This document shows positions 36,445 through 50,600 of a stretch of DNA of 64,000 bases, one piece after another (position 1 is the stretch's first letter; the number at the start of each line of letters is the position of its first letter). This stretch comes from Taeniopygia guttata. Its lineage: Eukaryota; Chordata; Aves; Passeriformes; Estrildidae. The position numbers and the translations under genes are program-made. The notes below the pieces were generated by a model. It did no database searches and was not told the origin of the DNA. It worked only from the letters and a program-made list of their open reading frames with translations. The DNA lies in assembly GCF_048771995.1 (NCBI RefSeq), contig NC_133027.1, forward strand, positions 8,366,001 to 8,430,000, given 5' to 3'.

Positions 36445-39400
36445 GTTGTGTATTTTTTAAAACAGGGCTTTTTGCAGGGCAGGTTAAGAAGGAATCATGA
36501 AGCTTTAAACAGCTATCCAACAGTCCCAAGTCCTGTTCACTGCCCTTCTTCTCCCTTCTTTGATAGGTGTCCAACATGATGTGTCATCCCTGGGAAGTCA
36601 GAGCTCAGTATAGCCCATAGAACACAGCTATCCCAGACTTTGTCACCATCTCTTAGTGTATTTAACCATCTTCTCTTGAATTCTCTGGCCTGAGGTCAGT
36701 GGTGGAAGGGCACACCTGAAGTAGAACCCTTCAGTACCTCTCTTTATAACAATTTTAGTTGTTCAGGTACTGGAAGAGACTGTGAGATAAGCTGTGTATT
36801 TTGCTACTGTCATGTACATAAGCCACCATATGCACTTGAAACAAGAGTCCAATGACAATGGCGCTGTTATATTTGAAAGCTTTTAATGAGCTCCATATGT
36901 CTAGCAATCTGCAGCACAAATTCGAGGCACAAATTAAAATGTGGCTTTTTATCTCAAGGACTCATTGGCTTATTACTATGGGCCATGTTCTGACACTGGG
37001 AGGTGGATGTCTCTGGATTGTGCGACTGGTTCCTGATCTGAAGCCTATAGCAAGCCAAGGTTTGCAGAGATAGATAACAGCTTTTATTAAACCAACTGTT
37101 GGAAAAAGTAGACGAGGTGTCAGGAGCATAGACTTTGCTGCCAAAACTTGAGTATTTTTTTCCCTGTTTGTGTTAGTTTCCTTAATAAGGCCTCTCTTTC
37201 CAAAATTTTGTAGTTCCATACCTTCATATCATTATGGCTTCAGTAATAAGGGTTTCGTGAAAAGAGCTAAGAAAGTCACATTGTCATTCCTATAATGCTG
37301 TAAACATCCAGTCTCGCATAAAAATAGACCAAGTTCCATTCCTAGAGATAAACTTAGACCAGTGACTGTTTTCTCTGTGCATTTTTTGCAAGACTACATT
37401 TGGAACCAAATTTTGTTTCCTGAGTTTATGTCCGATTACAAGGTGGAATTCTGTTTTGCATATCTTACAGCACTGGCATGAGCAGCTACAAGTTGCATGT
37501 GATTTCTGCTTAGAGTAGGTTATTTTAGCAATCTACCAATTTCACCAATCTACATGGAATTTGATACAACATTTACTGGCAAAGTCTTCTCTACTGGCAA
37601 CACAAGGTTCATTGTTTCTTCTGCCACCTTCAGTCACAGCATCCCAGTCTCAAGCTTTGGGAATATTAAAGGGATGTCATCTCTCTTTGTGAGGTTATGT
37701 CTTCACAACACTGCCATATTAAAGGTTTGCCATTCTCATGGCCTAGTTAAAGGCACAAACAATGAGAACTTACCCAAGAATTTCCATCAGTCTGGAATAA
37801 TCTTTTGTTTCTTCAGACACAAAAGAAGCCACAGATATTTAAGCCATTGGCTTCCTTGCAGTGGTAGTGGCTGCATATTTTTTCCAGTGTGTAGAGAAAC
37901 TGGTGAAATCTGGCTATTTTGCTTGGGCATTTAACTTCAGTCAAAGGCTAAGTGACCTCTCCTGCTTCTTGTTGATAGGGTTAAATAACCCCAATTTACT
38001 TTATAGAAGAAATTGCCTTGAGATTATCTAATGAAGGTATTATTATCATTATTATGAAGTGAATGGGAAAAGTGTTTGGATAATTGGCAGAAGAGAAAAT
38101 GAGAACAGTGAACAGTTACAACTCTGAGGCCCCTTGGCAACAGATACCTTCTTAAGTGTATGTGAAACAGGCAGCTTCCTTGATCAGCACAGACCTCTCT
38201 GCTGGAGAGGCAGCTTCCTCTAGAAGCATAATTGTGAATTTAAATGCACGGGAACCGAGAAACAGAAATAACAAGGTTCTTGATTTCCACCCCTCCCACT
38301 AACTAATATGCATTTACTGCTAATTAACTTAGAGGTATAGACTGCATTCCCCGGCAGGAATTTGTCTCCTACTATTTGTTATGATGAATAGCAAAGGAAA
38401 CACTTTTTCCATTTGAATTAATATATCTCTGTTTTGTTTTGTTTTTTTTTTTTTTAACCCACAATTTGTTTTATTGCTAGAAAATATGTTCAGATTCTTC
38501 TATGGAGGGATTATCTTTCTGTGGCTCCACTGAAACACAAGAGTAAAAGATGAAGCAAATATGTTAGGATAAATGCCTAAAGCAGTCTCAAGCCCTGTCT
38601 GTGCAACTGCCCCTCCACTCTCAGGAGCTGAGTAATTGCATCAGGCAGGTGACAGCCTTTCAGTGCTGCTCTGCCAGGGAGGGTGATGTCTGGTGTGAGG
38701 TCAGCTAACATCCCAGGCTGCTGAGGTTGTGTCCTTGCTGTCACTAGTGAAGCTTTTTTCCATCCTGGGAAGCTCCACATATGACAAGTTGTGGATGAAC
38801 ATCCGGTGCTTTTTGTTTTACTGATTTTTAAGAATTTCTATTTGTCCATAATGTATTCTACCTGCCCTCTGACTGCTGTGCCAGGAGGTTATAGAGCTCC
38901 CCATGGTGCCATGTCATGTCAGCAGCCTGCTGTAGATCTACCCAGCACCATCCCAATATCAAGAAGGAACCAGAGGCACCCATTTAGATAACTGATTTTA
39001 TTTCTCTGGGTGTTTTTCTGGCATTAGATATTTATTCTCCCCAAAATACTCTTGTTACTTCTCTCATTGGCACAGGGACTAGGTTTTTTGTATAAAATGG
39101 AAAAAGCAACCTGATCTCAATATTTCTTCTTATTGGCAAACATATATTTTTATTCTTGATAGGGACATTGCTTAAAAATAGGGGATGCAGACCTTGCAGG
39201 CAAACTCATTATACATTCACTCCCTCCTCCTTTCATGTTCTTGTGATTTTTGTTTTATTCAGAAAGCCTTTGTTGTCCAAAGTTACATGTTATTATGCTC
39301 CTAGCTGAAGCCTGGGAATGAAGGACAGTAAATTTTGAGTCTTCTAATGAGATAGAAAGCATGATCGAATGTGCAGGGACTGTGGCACTGCATGGTAGCT

Positions 39401-40329
39401 GCGGAAATGACTTCTAGGGAAGGCAATTTTCTTCTTCATGACCCTTATCTCCATTCCTACTCATTTATATAGGCTGTAAGTTCTTAGCATGTTCCGATGA
39501 ATCTACACAATGCCTTATACAACATCACTTCGATAGGGTCCTGTAGATCTCCTTGTCAGAACATGTAATATATGCCTGCAGAGAAATGGTAATAAATTCT
39601 AATAGCAGTTAGTGCCACATGAGTGTATCACAGAGATACTGGTTGTTCTTTCATTACACTGAGAAAAAGGAACACTCAGTCAATCAACTCAGTGAGTTCA
39701 ATGCCTGGCTATCAGCACTAATAATGTCACTTGTTGCCAAACAGAAGCAGAAACCTGTAAGAGGAGGAAAGGGTGGACAGCTACAACTCACCTCTAAAGT
39801 GACCCAACATGACACAGCCCACATCAGTTTTCCATATAAGGTTTTCAGAGTGCTTTTATTTATTTATTTATTTACTGTGTCCCTGAGAATAAACCACTAT
39901 TAAAATAAGCCGCAAAAGCCATAACCCTCGTAGCTCTCATTTGCCTCCTGCAGTCTGATCACAGAAATAAAGTATGAGAGTGTGAAGCACCTCTCTAGTC
40001 AAGCTGAAAGAGAAGGAGCTGACAAGCCAGGGAAATGTTCTCCTGTAACCTTGAACTTGTATTCACTTCCCTCTGAAAACAAGATGTCTCAAGGCAGACA
40101 GAGGTGGAGGTGAAGTACTTCACAACATCAATACCATGTTATAAATACCTCAGAACTGTGGTAGCCTGAAGGTTTTGTGGGCTCCGTGGAATTTAAAATC
40201 AACCTACCAGAGAGGGATTTTTTTAACAGTGGAAAAAAAAAAAATCCAAGTTCAGCTTGTTGCAATTATAAATTGCTGGAAAAAGAGGGTTGAACAAAGG
40301 AATAACTCCTGTTCAGTGATTCAGTACTT
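36442..40329. other. Noncoding stretch, no gene recognised
   Basis: The 126-codon plus-strand frame at 37554-37934 has biased composition and no domain I recognise. An AT-rich block at about 38281-38345 carries TAATTAAC and ATGCATTTAC-like motifs that could belong to a conserved noncoding element. A T run lies at about 38438-38456. Confidence 0.55.
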
Positions 40330-40487
40330 CAGCTGACAGAGAGCTGAGCCAATAATCCGGGTGATACTCTGGAGAACTAGGGTAGGACTGAGGAGCTACA
40401 CTCAATTCTTGGCACATCCACAAGCTGTATAATACCGGACAAGCCAGTAAGTCTGATTTGTTCCTCAGTATATCCTTTCTGAAATGG
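40330..40487 (+). mobile_element. MIR-like SINE relic (core to 3' portion)
   Basis: The order of blocks parallels MIR: AGGAGCTACACTCAATTCTT, then ACAAGCTGTATAAT, then GACAAGCCAGTAAGTCTG, then TTCCTCAGTATATCC, then TCTGAAATGG. These fit the MIR pattern of an 'agg aga cct ggg ttc' start, an 'agc tgt gtg acc' middle and a 'cct cag ttt cc .. tgt aaa atg g' end. Divergence is large, as expected for an element of this age in birds. Confidence 0.55.
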
Positions 40488-43400
40488 ACACACTCCTGTA
40501 CTTTACAACATAGTTTTGGGAATAAAAATCTTTAAACTCTGCTACAAATGATTTGCACAGACAGAAGGACTTCTCACTGCTCATGACACTCAGGAATTCT
40601 GTCAGTTATTGGATAGAGGGAATGGAGATTTGACCCTAGAACTTGGTCTCTCCATCCTTTACATGCTGAGCACATTATAAAGTACCTGGAAAACCAGAGC
40701 AATTTTGGAAATCTTGTGAAGAGTCTGTGTGTAAAGGTAAATACACTTTCTTTAAGAGGCTGAGTCTCTTGATATTTTTTCTTCAGCTTTTCAGACTATC
40801 CTGAGAGAAAAATGGTTCAAATAAATATAAATAAACACATAATTTATCAACTTTGCTGTTAGGAAAAAGAACACAGAGAGAGATATAGATAAATAGCTTT
40901 CATGAGACCTCGGAACACACAGACTGTGGTGAGAGCCATACAACGGTAGGGAGGTAGTAAAAAATCTGAAAAACATCCGTGTCTCTGGTGGTGTGAGGAG
41001 CAGATGGGCTCCAGCAGCTTTGCTGCTTGGTTTCATTTCTGCTGGTGTACACAGAGTCATTCCCCCAGTAGGATTAATTGAAGTCCAAAAGAAGAATAAA
41101 GCAGGAAGGGCTCTAACAGAAAACATCAGGAAATAAAAGTGAAAGAAAAATATTTTTTGCACCTCACACCACAGTGGAGTTCATTACTGGCTTTTTTTCC
41201 AAGCAAGAGCAATGAGGATTTCAAGACTTGTTGGGGAAGAATGAAAAAAGACACAAAAAGGGGTTTGGGGACAAGTTTTAGGGACAAGTTTTGGAGACAA
41301 GTTGTATCTGGAATGACATCATAAATATTAGGCACAGCATTAAAAAAGTGAGGAATGAGAGGACAACATTTTTTAAAATTTTTTGTTGTGTAATTTAGTC
41401 ATATCTCTGTCAGAAGTACAACACAGAAACTTTGAAGGCAATAGGATCTTATTTTAAGATAAGGGAAATAGTACTCTGCACGTTCTTAGCTTTTTTCCAA
41501 AAGTACTTTTAGACAGCAAAATTAGGTGAATTGAATCTTACCTACGGGACAAGACAGCAAAGTACAGTACTCATCCAGCCATTTAGCTATAATGTCCTTT
41601 TATATGTTCATAAAGTCCTCCTGCTTTTATCATCATGACCTCAAGGATGTTTCTTAAAATGCTGTCTTACGGTCTAACTTTAGAAGTGCTTTCTAAACAT
41701 AGATCAGAACAGGCATTTTCACAAGGGAAATGTAGTGAACAAGTCACTTCTCTTGCCTGCTGAGGCTTTGTAGAATCCAGGAATGGGCACCAGAATATTA
41801 TCTGTGGCTGGTTGCCTTATTGCCATTCTCAAAGTATCTGGAACTTGGATTTTAAGAAATTTATATCCACTTTTATTTACAGGGGAAAGAAAACAAGGGT
41901 AAGAATAAAAGCCAATACAGTGTCTTCTGTCTACATTTAGCTTCTTTAATAAAGCCCCCTGAAAAATATGGGTTAGTGTCTGTCTGCTGTTCCTATGACA
42001 GTGCTGCACAGAAGGCATGTGATGGGGAGATTGAGACAGGTGTCTAACACAGACCTGCTACAGATGAAGAGTGGTTAATAAGCAGGGTGCTAACACGCCT
42101 CGTTCAGATCCATGAAATCAGACCAGACACATTATCGAACCCAGGATGAAGCTAAAGGCTTCACTTTTCTAGGCATTATTAAAAAAAAAAAAAAAAAAAA
42201 AGGAAAAAGAAAGATGTGTGAATGAGAATGTATGCACAAAATCAAAATATGTGCACCCCCCTGTTGACATGAAAGAGACTAATTAATTATCTATCTTGTC
42301 ACACCCCAGCTTGTCTGCATTCTGTCTCGCATGCACATTCTCACTCCATCAGAGGTTTTTGTTTTTTTTTTTTTCTGGGGATATAAAGCAAAATTTAAAT
42401 GAAACACCTTTAATGCTATGATATTAGTCTAATATTAATGATCACATAATTTTAAACAAAACGAGAGAAGGTAAGAAGGAAATCAGATTCAGAGAGGAAA
42501 AAATACCCCATGATAGAAACCCAAACCTATACAAGGAGAAGTCAGGGAGATGTATAAAATCTCACAGAAGTACACAGGTGGAAACAGGGAAACAGGGCAA
42601 ACAAATAGGTGACAGGAATGTGTACAAACACATGCACATATTCACAAATCTCTTCTTAGGTTAATAGTGCTGTACAGATTCATCCAATATTTCTGGGAAA
42701 CAGCTACTCTCTACCAATTCTTTCTGTAAACTTCTAGACTCTAATTCCTGAAATAAACAGGGCAGCTGTCCTGCCTGCTTATTCATGTTTAACCATGAGC
42801 TGAAAATCAGTCACTTATAAAAAGATATAGGTAAACCTTTCAATTTTTATTGTAGCTCTGGAATTTCATTCTAAAGTAGCTTTTCCCCCTTATTTCATCA
42901 AATTTCTCTATTAATGTCCTTATCATCTCTTTATTTAATATCTTGCTTACTGTTTACTATGGTTTGTTGGACTTATGAACAGCATCATCACAGACATAGA
43001 GCAGAACCAAACAGCTTATACTTCTTAATGACTAATGTTCAAGGATTTGTTACTTTGAAATCAAATGAAACTGAGGTAGAAATCAACTCGGGATTTCCTT
43101 TGCAAAATCCCAAACTTCTTTCTTCAACTAGTTAGCACTCCCTTCAGAACAAAGAGAATTTCTGCTTTTGTCACAGAAGAAAAGCATTTCTGCATACCAA
43201 AATAATGAATTTTGTACAGTTTTTTTGAAATGAAGAAACAGTTTTTTTGAAATTGCAAAAAAATGCAAAATCCAAGGAAATTAAATTGAAATGTTCAAAC
43301 TGCAAATAAAAATACAAATACACACTCTTCCCAGATTGTAGTGTAAAACAAATCCTTTTTAAAGTAATAAAAATGAAAAAGACCACCTTGGAAAACTGAG

Positions 43401-43919
43401 ATATATTAATATTAAAAAAAAAAAACCCAAAATATTTTCACAATAACCAATTTTTAAACTATTTTTAATGAGCTCTGATGTTTCGTGTGTCTTAAAAAAC
43501 AACTGTGACCGGTCAAACACTGTACAATTAATTTTGCTTCATAATTCCTGTCTCAAGACTAATAATCTAAAGTAAAATATGCATCACAGAAAAATGTTTA
43601 TATTTTTAAAGGTTTCGAGATGCAGGAGGTCTACAATAACATATGATTTGACAGGTTTTTTTTCTGAATCATTAAGAATGAGCATCTTTATTTCCACTTT
43701 GAGTTTCCTGTTCTCCATCTTCCAGTAGCTGGTTCTGATTATACCTGTCTGTGAGATTAAACATCTCAGCTAGATATGGAAGTTGTCTTCTCTTGTAAAC
43801 ATTCTCCCTGTTTTGATATACATGACTATGTCTGAAAATATCCTCTTTATCATCAAAACTGGATGAAATATGATATAGCTCAAAGGCAAAACCAGATGTC
43901 TTGGTGACAATTTTTCATA
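40488..43919. other. Noncoding stretch with A21 and small tandem repeats
   Basis: An A21 run lies at 42181-42201 and a T-run at about 42358-42374. Three copies of a 14-base GGGACAAGTTTT-like unit lie at 41268-41303, and a 23-bp-period duplication is near 43217-43257. No gene is recognised; frames at 40791-41335 overlap on both strands. Confidence 0.55.
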
Positions 43920-44603
43920 ATGTTTCCAGCAGAAGAAAATAACACAATTAAAAAAAAAAAAAAAGGAGTGAGAGAAAGTGAAGGAAAAAAGTTAGCCAAA
44001 ACTAAAAGGAATTGGAAAGAAACTTGTAAGCATATCCAAAAAAAGGAAAAAAACCCTCAAACACAGGCATTGGTGCTCATTCCAGCATCCCTGCATGCTG
44101 CCCTGGCTGTCCCTTGCTGGCTGGCTGCCCTTTCCCTGCATCATTCCAGGGGATGTTCAGCCCAGACTGGGAAGGGTAGTGATGCCGTGAGGCAACTTCT
44201 GGCAGCCCCAAAGCTGACTCAAACTGCTGCTTCTCTAGCTCCAAGATTGCCCCTGACTGTTAAAAATTTTTATGCCAATGTGCTCCTTCAGGTTGACTTC
44301 TATCTTTCAAAAGCAACTTTGAAATTTCCCACTGAATGTCCAGCCAACACTTATTTATTTACTATAATGGGGTTTGGCAAACACACTGCTGATTGTTTTA
44401 TCTGTGTTATTTTGCATTTTCATCCTAACAGGGGTTGTTGCTCAGGCCATTTGCCAGGATATTTGGTTGCAGGGAGTGAGCAGGCACCCGTCTGTGGCCA
44501 GGTGTCCTCTGCAGCCTGGCTGAGCACAGGTGGTCCATGGGCCTTTTGCCATGTTAAAATACAGTTACCGTATTCTCTTTGTCTAGAGAATACTGATGTG
44601 TAG
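43920..44603 (+). other. Longest open frame (227 codons), not recognised as a gene
   Basis: An open frame of 227 codons starts in A-rich sequence that encodes a Lys-rich N-terminus and runs through a GC-richer patch (about 44080-44560). The central part is Ala/Leu/Ser-rich and the C-terminal part has scattered Cys residues. I see no family motif, signal peptide with a clear cleavage site, or splice context. In vertebrate DNA a frame of this length can arise by chance in a GC-richer patch, and the Lys-rich start comes from an A15 run. Treat as noncoding unless expression or conservation says otherwise. Confidence 0.3.
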
Positions 44604-47600
44604 TAAAAGGGTATTAGTGAGGAATAGTTAGGACAGAATTTGGCTTTCCTAGTATCAGATGCCAAAATATTGTTTGGTTATGTCTAGGCAGGACACATTT
44701 CATAGCTAATGGGGAGGAATCAGCATTACTGGAAGCTGACCAATCTCAATTCTCCAAGAAAGTAATTTTAAGATGGGATATATTTCTTTCTGTCAACTCT
44801 GAAAGAAACCTATAAATGCTTGCTTTGTTTTGACCAAAAGCTGTTAAATATCTTAATTACTGAACAGTACTACAAGCTTGTGAGCAAAGGTATTTAAATT
44901 GTCCCCTCTTAGGTTCTTTTTTCATCACCTGCTTTGTTAACATTCCTTTTTGATGAATTCTCAAGTTTTCTAGCTCTGTTGAAAGAAACACTTTCAAAGA
45001 TAGGGAAACAAGAAAGATTATTAATTTTGATTATGAGTTTTGATCATGATCATATCCTTGGAGGGAATATTTATCAAGGGTGAAAAAAAAAAAGATGGAA
45101 CACAGTAGGTGAGTATTAGTCATAAGGGGGTTGGACTGAAAAAGGGAGCCAAGTTTTTTCTCCAAGCCAGAGAAAGGGGTCACAGCACTGTTCAAATCAT
45201 TTATTATCATAATAAATTTGCAGGATATGATGACTTTCCCTAATTTTCTGAGGAATAGTTGAATCTCTGTTGAAAAGGTGATTTTTTAAGTGTATACAAT
45301 ACCTAAGCATCTACATTGCTTTCCATCAGGTATTTTGCATATAATCAAGGTTTAGAAACAGTTTGAAATATGTTCTGTATGCCACATACAGTTTGTTTTG
45401 GAGCAACCAAGGAAGAAAAAGGTAGATCCTTGAGCATACACTGATGCAGAGCCGCACTGATGCAAAAGGAAAACTGAAGCCGCACAGAAAAACTGAAGCT
45501 TCTTTGAAACAGAGGGCCCATGCTTTTGAAACAATCATCAGCCTGGCTTTACGTTTACATCAGACCAAGAGAACAAAAGACAGGGGGATCATAACAGTAC
45601 ACTAATCTGATCTTATTCTGGTTCTTTCTCTGCAAAAAAGTGACTTTCATGACATCTAAGAGGCATGTTTTTTCATATCTATCTAAGCACTCTTTATCCC
45701 AAGCCATGTGGCTCAATTCAGCTTGAGATGAGAAGCCAGCCAAAGAGGGAAGAGTAGCATAAAAGGGATTCATGCTTGGGAGGACAGCCTGCTTCAGCTT
45801 TAATTGCAAGACACACACACACACATAGATTTCAATGGCTTGGGTACCACACAGTCATCAAATGTTATCTGTGCTGCAGGTGGATTTTTGTGTATTTGTT
45901 TTTCCTGCCTCTGGATTATGAAAATGTTCTTTACGATTCATCTGATACATAATCCCTGCTTTCCTGTTTATTAAAAAAAAAAATTTCAAAGCATAGCAAA
46001 GCACAGGATCCTGCTTTCACTGATTGTTTGAGACATTCAGAGACATGGAAGAACGTTGGATTGTACTTTATAGCAAAGCCCTGCAAACCAACAGACCAAA
46101 ACTGAGCCCACTCTGAACAAACAGAGAAATTTCCAGTCTTTTCTCTTGGATGCAAAGGATCCTACTGCTCCATCCACCTCCTCCAGAAAGGTGAAGAGGA
46201 GATGGGGTGTTCAAACAGACATCTCTCCTCTGGAAGGACTGAAAGATACAGACCTGAAAGAGGTGTCCTGTTTCAAACTTGCTTGGAGCTGTCCCACGCT
46301 TCAAGAATTCCAGAGGCTTCCTTTGAAGTATTGCTTTAGTGCCTTGGATATTGCATCTCCAAGGACACCAACCCTTCTCCAAATCAATAAATGCAAAACC
46401 CAGCAATGCACTGTGTGTGGTGCACTGCAACTCCAGTTTAGCCTGGCTGTTTGCAGACTGTCATTGCTGTCTGGTGATAGGTGAGCATCACAGGAACTGT
46501 CATCTGAGGGTCAGCTTCTCTTTCAGAAAATCATTTTCTATATAGATGGAGATCTTTGAATTAACCATTCTTACTTTTCCTTTGGCAGTGTGTACTATAT
46601 GGGGTGGTAGTGGCATCCTCAGTAACAAATTTGGATAGGGAGGAAGGTTCATTTTTCTCCCTCCTAGTTACCAGGCAGGCTGCATAGAAGCAAAACCCAT
46701 CTATTTTTCAAAGCAATCATTATACAGAAAGAAGTGAACTTTTGTGTAGAAAGGGGGCTGAAAGAGCCAAAAGTCCTGCAATGGCATTTATATATTCCTC
46801 AGGTGTGGTTTTATAACAGACTACTAGCAGCCTTGAGAAAAAAAGAGATTATAAACACTACACTTAATTATTATAATGGAGGCTGAGAATTTTTTGCCAC
46901 CTTAGGAAAGCATCATTCTCTTCAGAAAGGATGAATTTGTTTCCTCCTAAACTGCCTAATTAGATGAACGAATATCAGACAACAATAATTTCTTCTAATT
47001 ACAGGAAGTCTAGAATAAATTAAAGCAGGGAAATATCTATTTTTCTCTTTTGATTTGGTTTTTTTTTCCTTTGTACAGCAGCATTTTTAGTGTTCATCAA
47101 TGTTACCCCTAAGGCAGAAAGAGAGTCATGCATGATCAATTTGTCTTACAAGTCTTCCAAAATAGTTCCCTCTCTCCATTTAGCACTGTCAAAGTTTGTT
47201 CTTATTTGCCATTTCAGACAAGATTTAGAGCTTCCACACTTTGATTCTTAGGATGAAGGAGGATTAAAGTTTTCATTGCTTGTTTGTAATGAGGCAAATT
47301 GTAACTCTAATTATGTAACCAATTTGCTGCAGTTAACTCTTGAAAAGAACAGCCATGGTCCTGGCAAAGGTTCATTGTGCACTGATGAGGTTTGTAGCCA
47401 GTGTAGAAAGTGCAAGTTGAAAGGCAATAGGATCTGGGTGCCTAAAATTGATATGGTTTTGAAATATCCAATGATAATCATTGAGTGGCTGGAAAAACAG
47501 TGCAGATAGCAGTGACTGCTTAAAGCTAATGCAAGGAAATCCAAATCTCTTCATGTGTTTTCCTTCACATTAATCCTGTTCTGAGATCAGAGGAATTTCA

Positions 47601-50600
47601 TTAAAAGATCCAAGCTAGTTAAGATCTAACCTCCAAGAAATGCATTAATCAATTTTAAGGGAAAAGAGACCTTTCTGCTCACCTGCATTACACAGGAGGC
47701 AGACACGCATACTTCACTTTTTATTGGAACCAATAACTTGGTGCCAAATTCATAATTTCTAATAAGATAACTTCTTTTCTTCAAAGAACTCCTAAATATG
47801 GAAAGTTCACTGGTAAGTTGCTGCAGTTTTTAATTATACTCTTACTAAAAATGAGCAAGTTACTTTTCATTGCTTGTTGCTTGCTTCAGCCTCCAGACTT
47901 GGAGTTTTCTTTTCTTTAATGATACAACATTAAAAAGACATGCATGTTACTGGCCTCTTCATAGGTCAGTATTCTTATATTGAGATCCAATTGTTTCTCT
48001 ATATTCTCTGTCACTAAATAAATGTAGGCTGGATTTTATTTTCAGCTTCTCATTAGAAGAGTATTTTTTTCACGCCATGGGAGAGAATTTTGGACAGAAG
48101 AGAGGAGCTGGCAGGTCTTGGTACTTTGGGTCAATATTGTGGCCAGTTCATGTCCATATACCTGTCATGACCTTTTGGAAATCCCTGTTTTTTCAAGGTA
48201 TGGTCCCACAGTTGACACTGTGCATCCTCACTTTTCAATCCAGATGGTTTATGCTTTGCTGTAATACAGTACAGGTTCTTTGACCACAGCAGACTTATAA
48301 CTTATAATGTTACTGACTCAGTGCTGATGGCTGAATAAGACTCTTAGTCAATACTCGTTTATATTATCAATGAAACTTCTTGCAATGATATATTTTTTCG
48401 GTTCATTGACCAAAACTATCTGTGAAAAATGTATTATAGCAACTGTAAATAATTCGTGCTGCCTAAATGGGCCAGGCACATATATGTGTGTTTCTGTATC
48501 TGTGAGCACTTTCCCAGTATACATTATTTTGCTGTTGTTGTTTGAGTTTCGGTGTGCAGAATCAAGTGCTTTGTTAGAGTACTCTGCAATGTGGAATGAA
48601 CTTGTTGACTCGTGGAAAAAAAGACAATGGCAAAGTTAGGTTTGCTACCAGCTAAGAGAAACACTTCTTTAATTCAAGTGGTTGGATGGTGGTAGATATT
48701 CCAATGCTGCAAGTGAAAGGCTTTTGGATGATCCTTGGGTTACTCTTGAGATTACAGGAAAAAGAATAAAAGATTTATGAAATCAGTGCAATTGCTTACA
48801 TTTCTTCTGCTTGTTGGCAGCTTAAAACGGCAAAAATGAAAGTCACTGTTGCATCTTCACAGAGTTCCAGTGTGCTTCAGAAATTCTTCCTTGAGACAGC
48901 CAAAGTAATTGCATAAATATATTTCTGCCCAAAATAAAACCCACAGTTCCACATTGGAGTTATTTTTTCTTGTTGAAGCTTCATAGAAAATAATTTTTTT
49001 GACAAAAAGAGTTTAGCTGTTTGAGTTGGGGAAGTTGTGACTCTTATTTTGAGGTCCAGAGCCTTAGAGATGCTGTGAGGCACAAGAGCAGGTAAAAATG
49101 AAAAATCTATTCCCTCAAAAAGGAAAAACAAAAAAGAAAGAAACAAAGGGAAGCACGAGAGATTTGTAGTAGTTTATCAAGGAAGAATTGAGCTGCTTTG
49201 CCTGTGGGTTAGTAATCTAAATTAGTATTTTCTGGCAGTAAGCATAAGGGGAGAAAAGAAAAGAAAAAAAGACTATATATTTCCATATTAGGCTGGAAAA
49301 ACACTTATTAATACCCAGAAAACTTCACTCATTTAAGAAAACTTGATAGGATCAGAACATTAATTGATCATGAGATTAATTGATCATGAGGTCTTCAAGT
49401 AAATGGCAATCTTGAGATTAAAACATTTAGTTCTAGATTGTTTCTAACATTGACTGGGAATGTGTCCAAATACCCTTGAGACTATCAAAGTCACCCTTTT
49501 TTCAGCCTGTTTTGCAATTCTCTAATTTTATTATCTTGCTTGCAAAGTGTCCCTTCTCCAACTAGACAGTCAGAGCGGCTCTTTCTTGGCATTTGCCACA
49601 ATGACACCACTCTCCTGGACCTTGGAAATGGTGGGTTCAGAACACCTCCAACATCAAGTCTTCTTCTTCCTGCTCAGGTGTTTCTTACTGAAAACCCATG
49701 ATAATGAGCTAAAATGATCATCAAGTCTAAATTTCCTTGTGAATATTGTCCTCATCTTCCTTTGAGAAAACAGTAGGCTTGAGCTATATTTCACAAAGGT
49801 GTGTTGTGGTAGGCTCCACACCTGTGTTCAACTTAGAGAAAAAATTTCAGTGCTTGACTCTTCCTAGTCCTGTCAGCTCTGGCTGCAGTTGGTTTTGCTT
49901 TCCTGCTGAACATCTGGGTCTGCGAGCAGAGCCCTCCCTGATGCACAAGAAAGAGACTTGCTTCAGCACAGCTGCTCCCACCATAAGACAGAAAGTTTAA
50001 CTTTCTGGATCTGGACCGTGCCTCTTAAATGTCCAGAAAACAACCTGTGGAGGAATAAGATGAATCTATGGAAATCATTTACAGATGCAAAAAGTAAGTC
50101 TGAAGGCAGGATGGGAAGGCATATAGGAAAATCATCTCAAATTCAGTGGTGGTGCCTGTGAGAGCAGCTCCTCAGTATTGCTGTGCCTGTTCATACCAGC
50201 AGTGTATTTGTCCTGCTCTGTGCAATGAATAGAACAACAGGGATTAGCATTTAGAGTAGAGTGAAGACCTTTCCAGCTCTCCCCAGGTGACTGTGTTGAT
50301 TTGGGTGCTCCTGTAAAATCTACTGCTCTTTCATGTTCCCAGATACTGTATTTTTTTTTTTTTTTTCCCCACTGGTACTAAATGGTTGCCTATGCCAGCC
50401 CAAGTTACAAAGACAAGTGGGATATTTTCTGGCATATTTTTAGGATACAGTGTGTGATTAATGTAAAGTACTAAACCACAAAGAGCATATGAAATGGTGA
50501 ATACGAAATGTGAATTCTCACTATTTCTTTGTAAGGAATAGTTTTCTCCCCATAGAAAACTTGCCATGCAAAAGGCTGACTACCAAGATTCACCTTCCAG

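Noticed and set aside
46068..46484. Antisense pair of frames (120 and 112 codons)
   Set aside because: They shadow each other on opposite strands in a GC-richer patch and neither shows a known domain.
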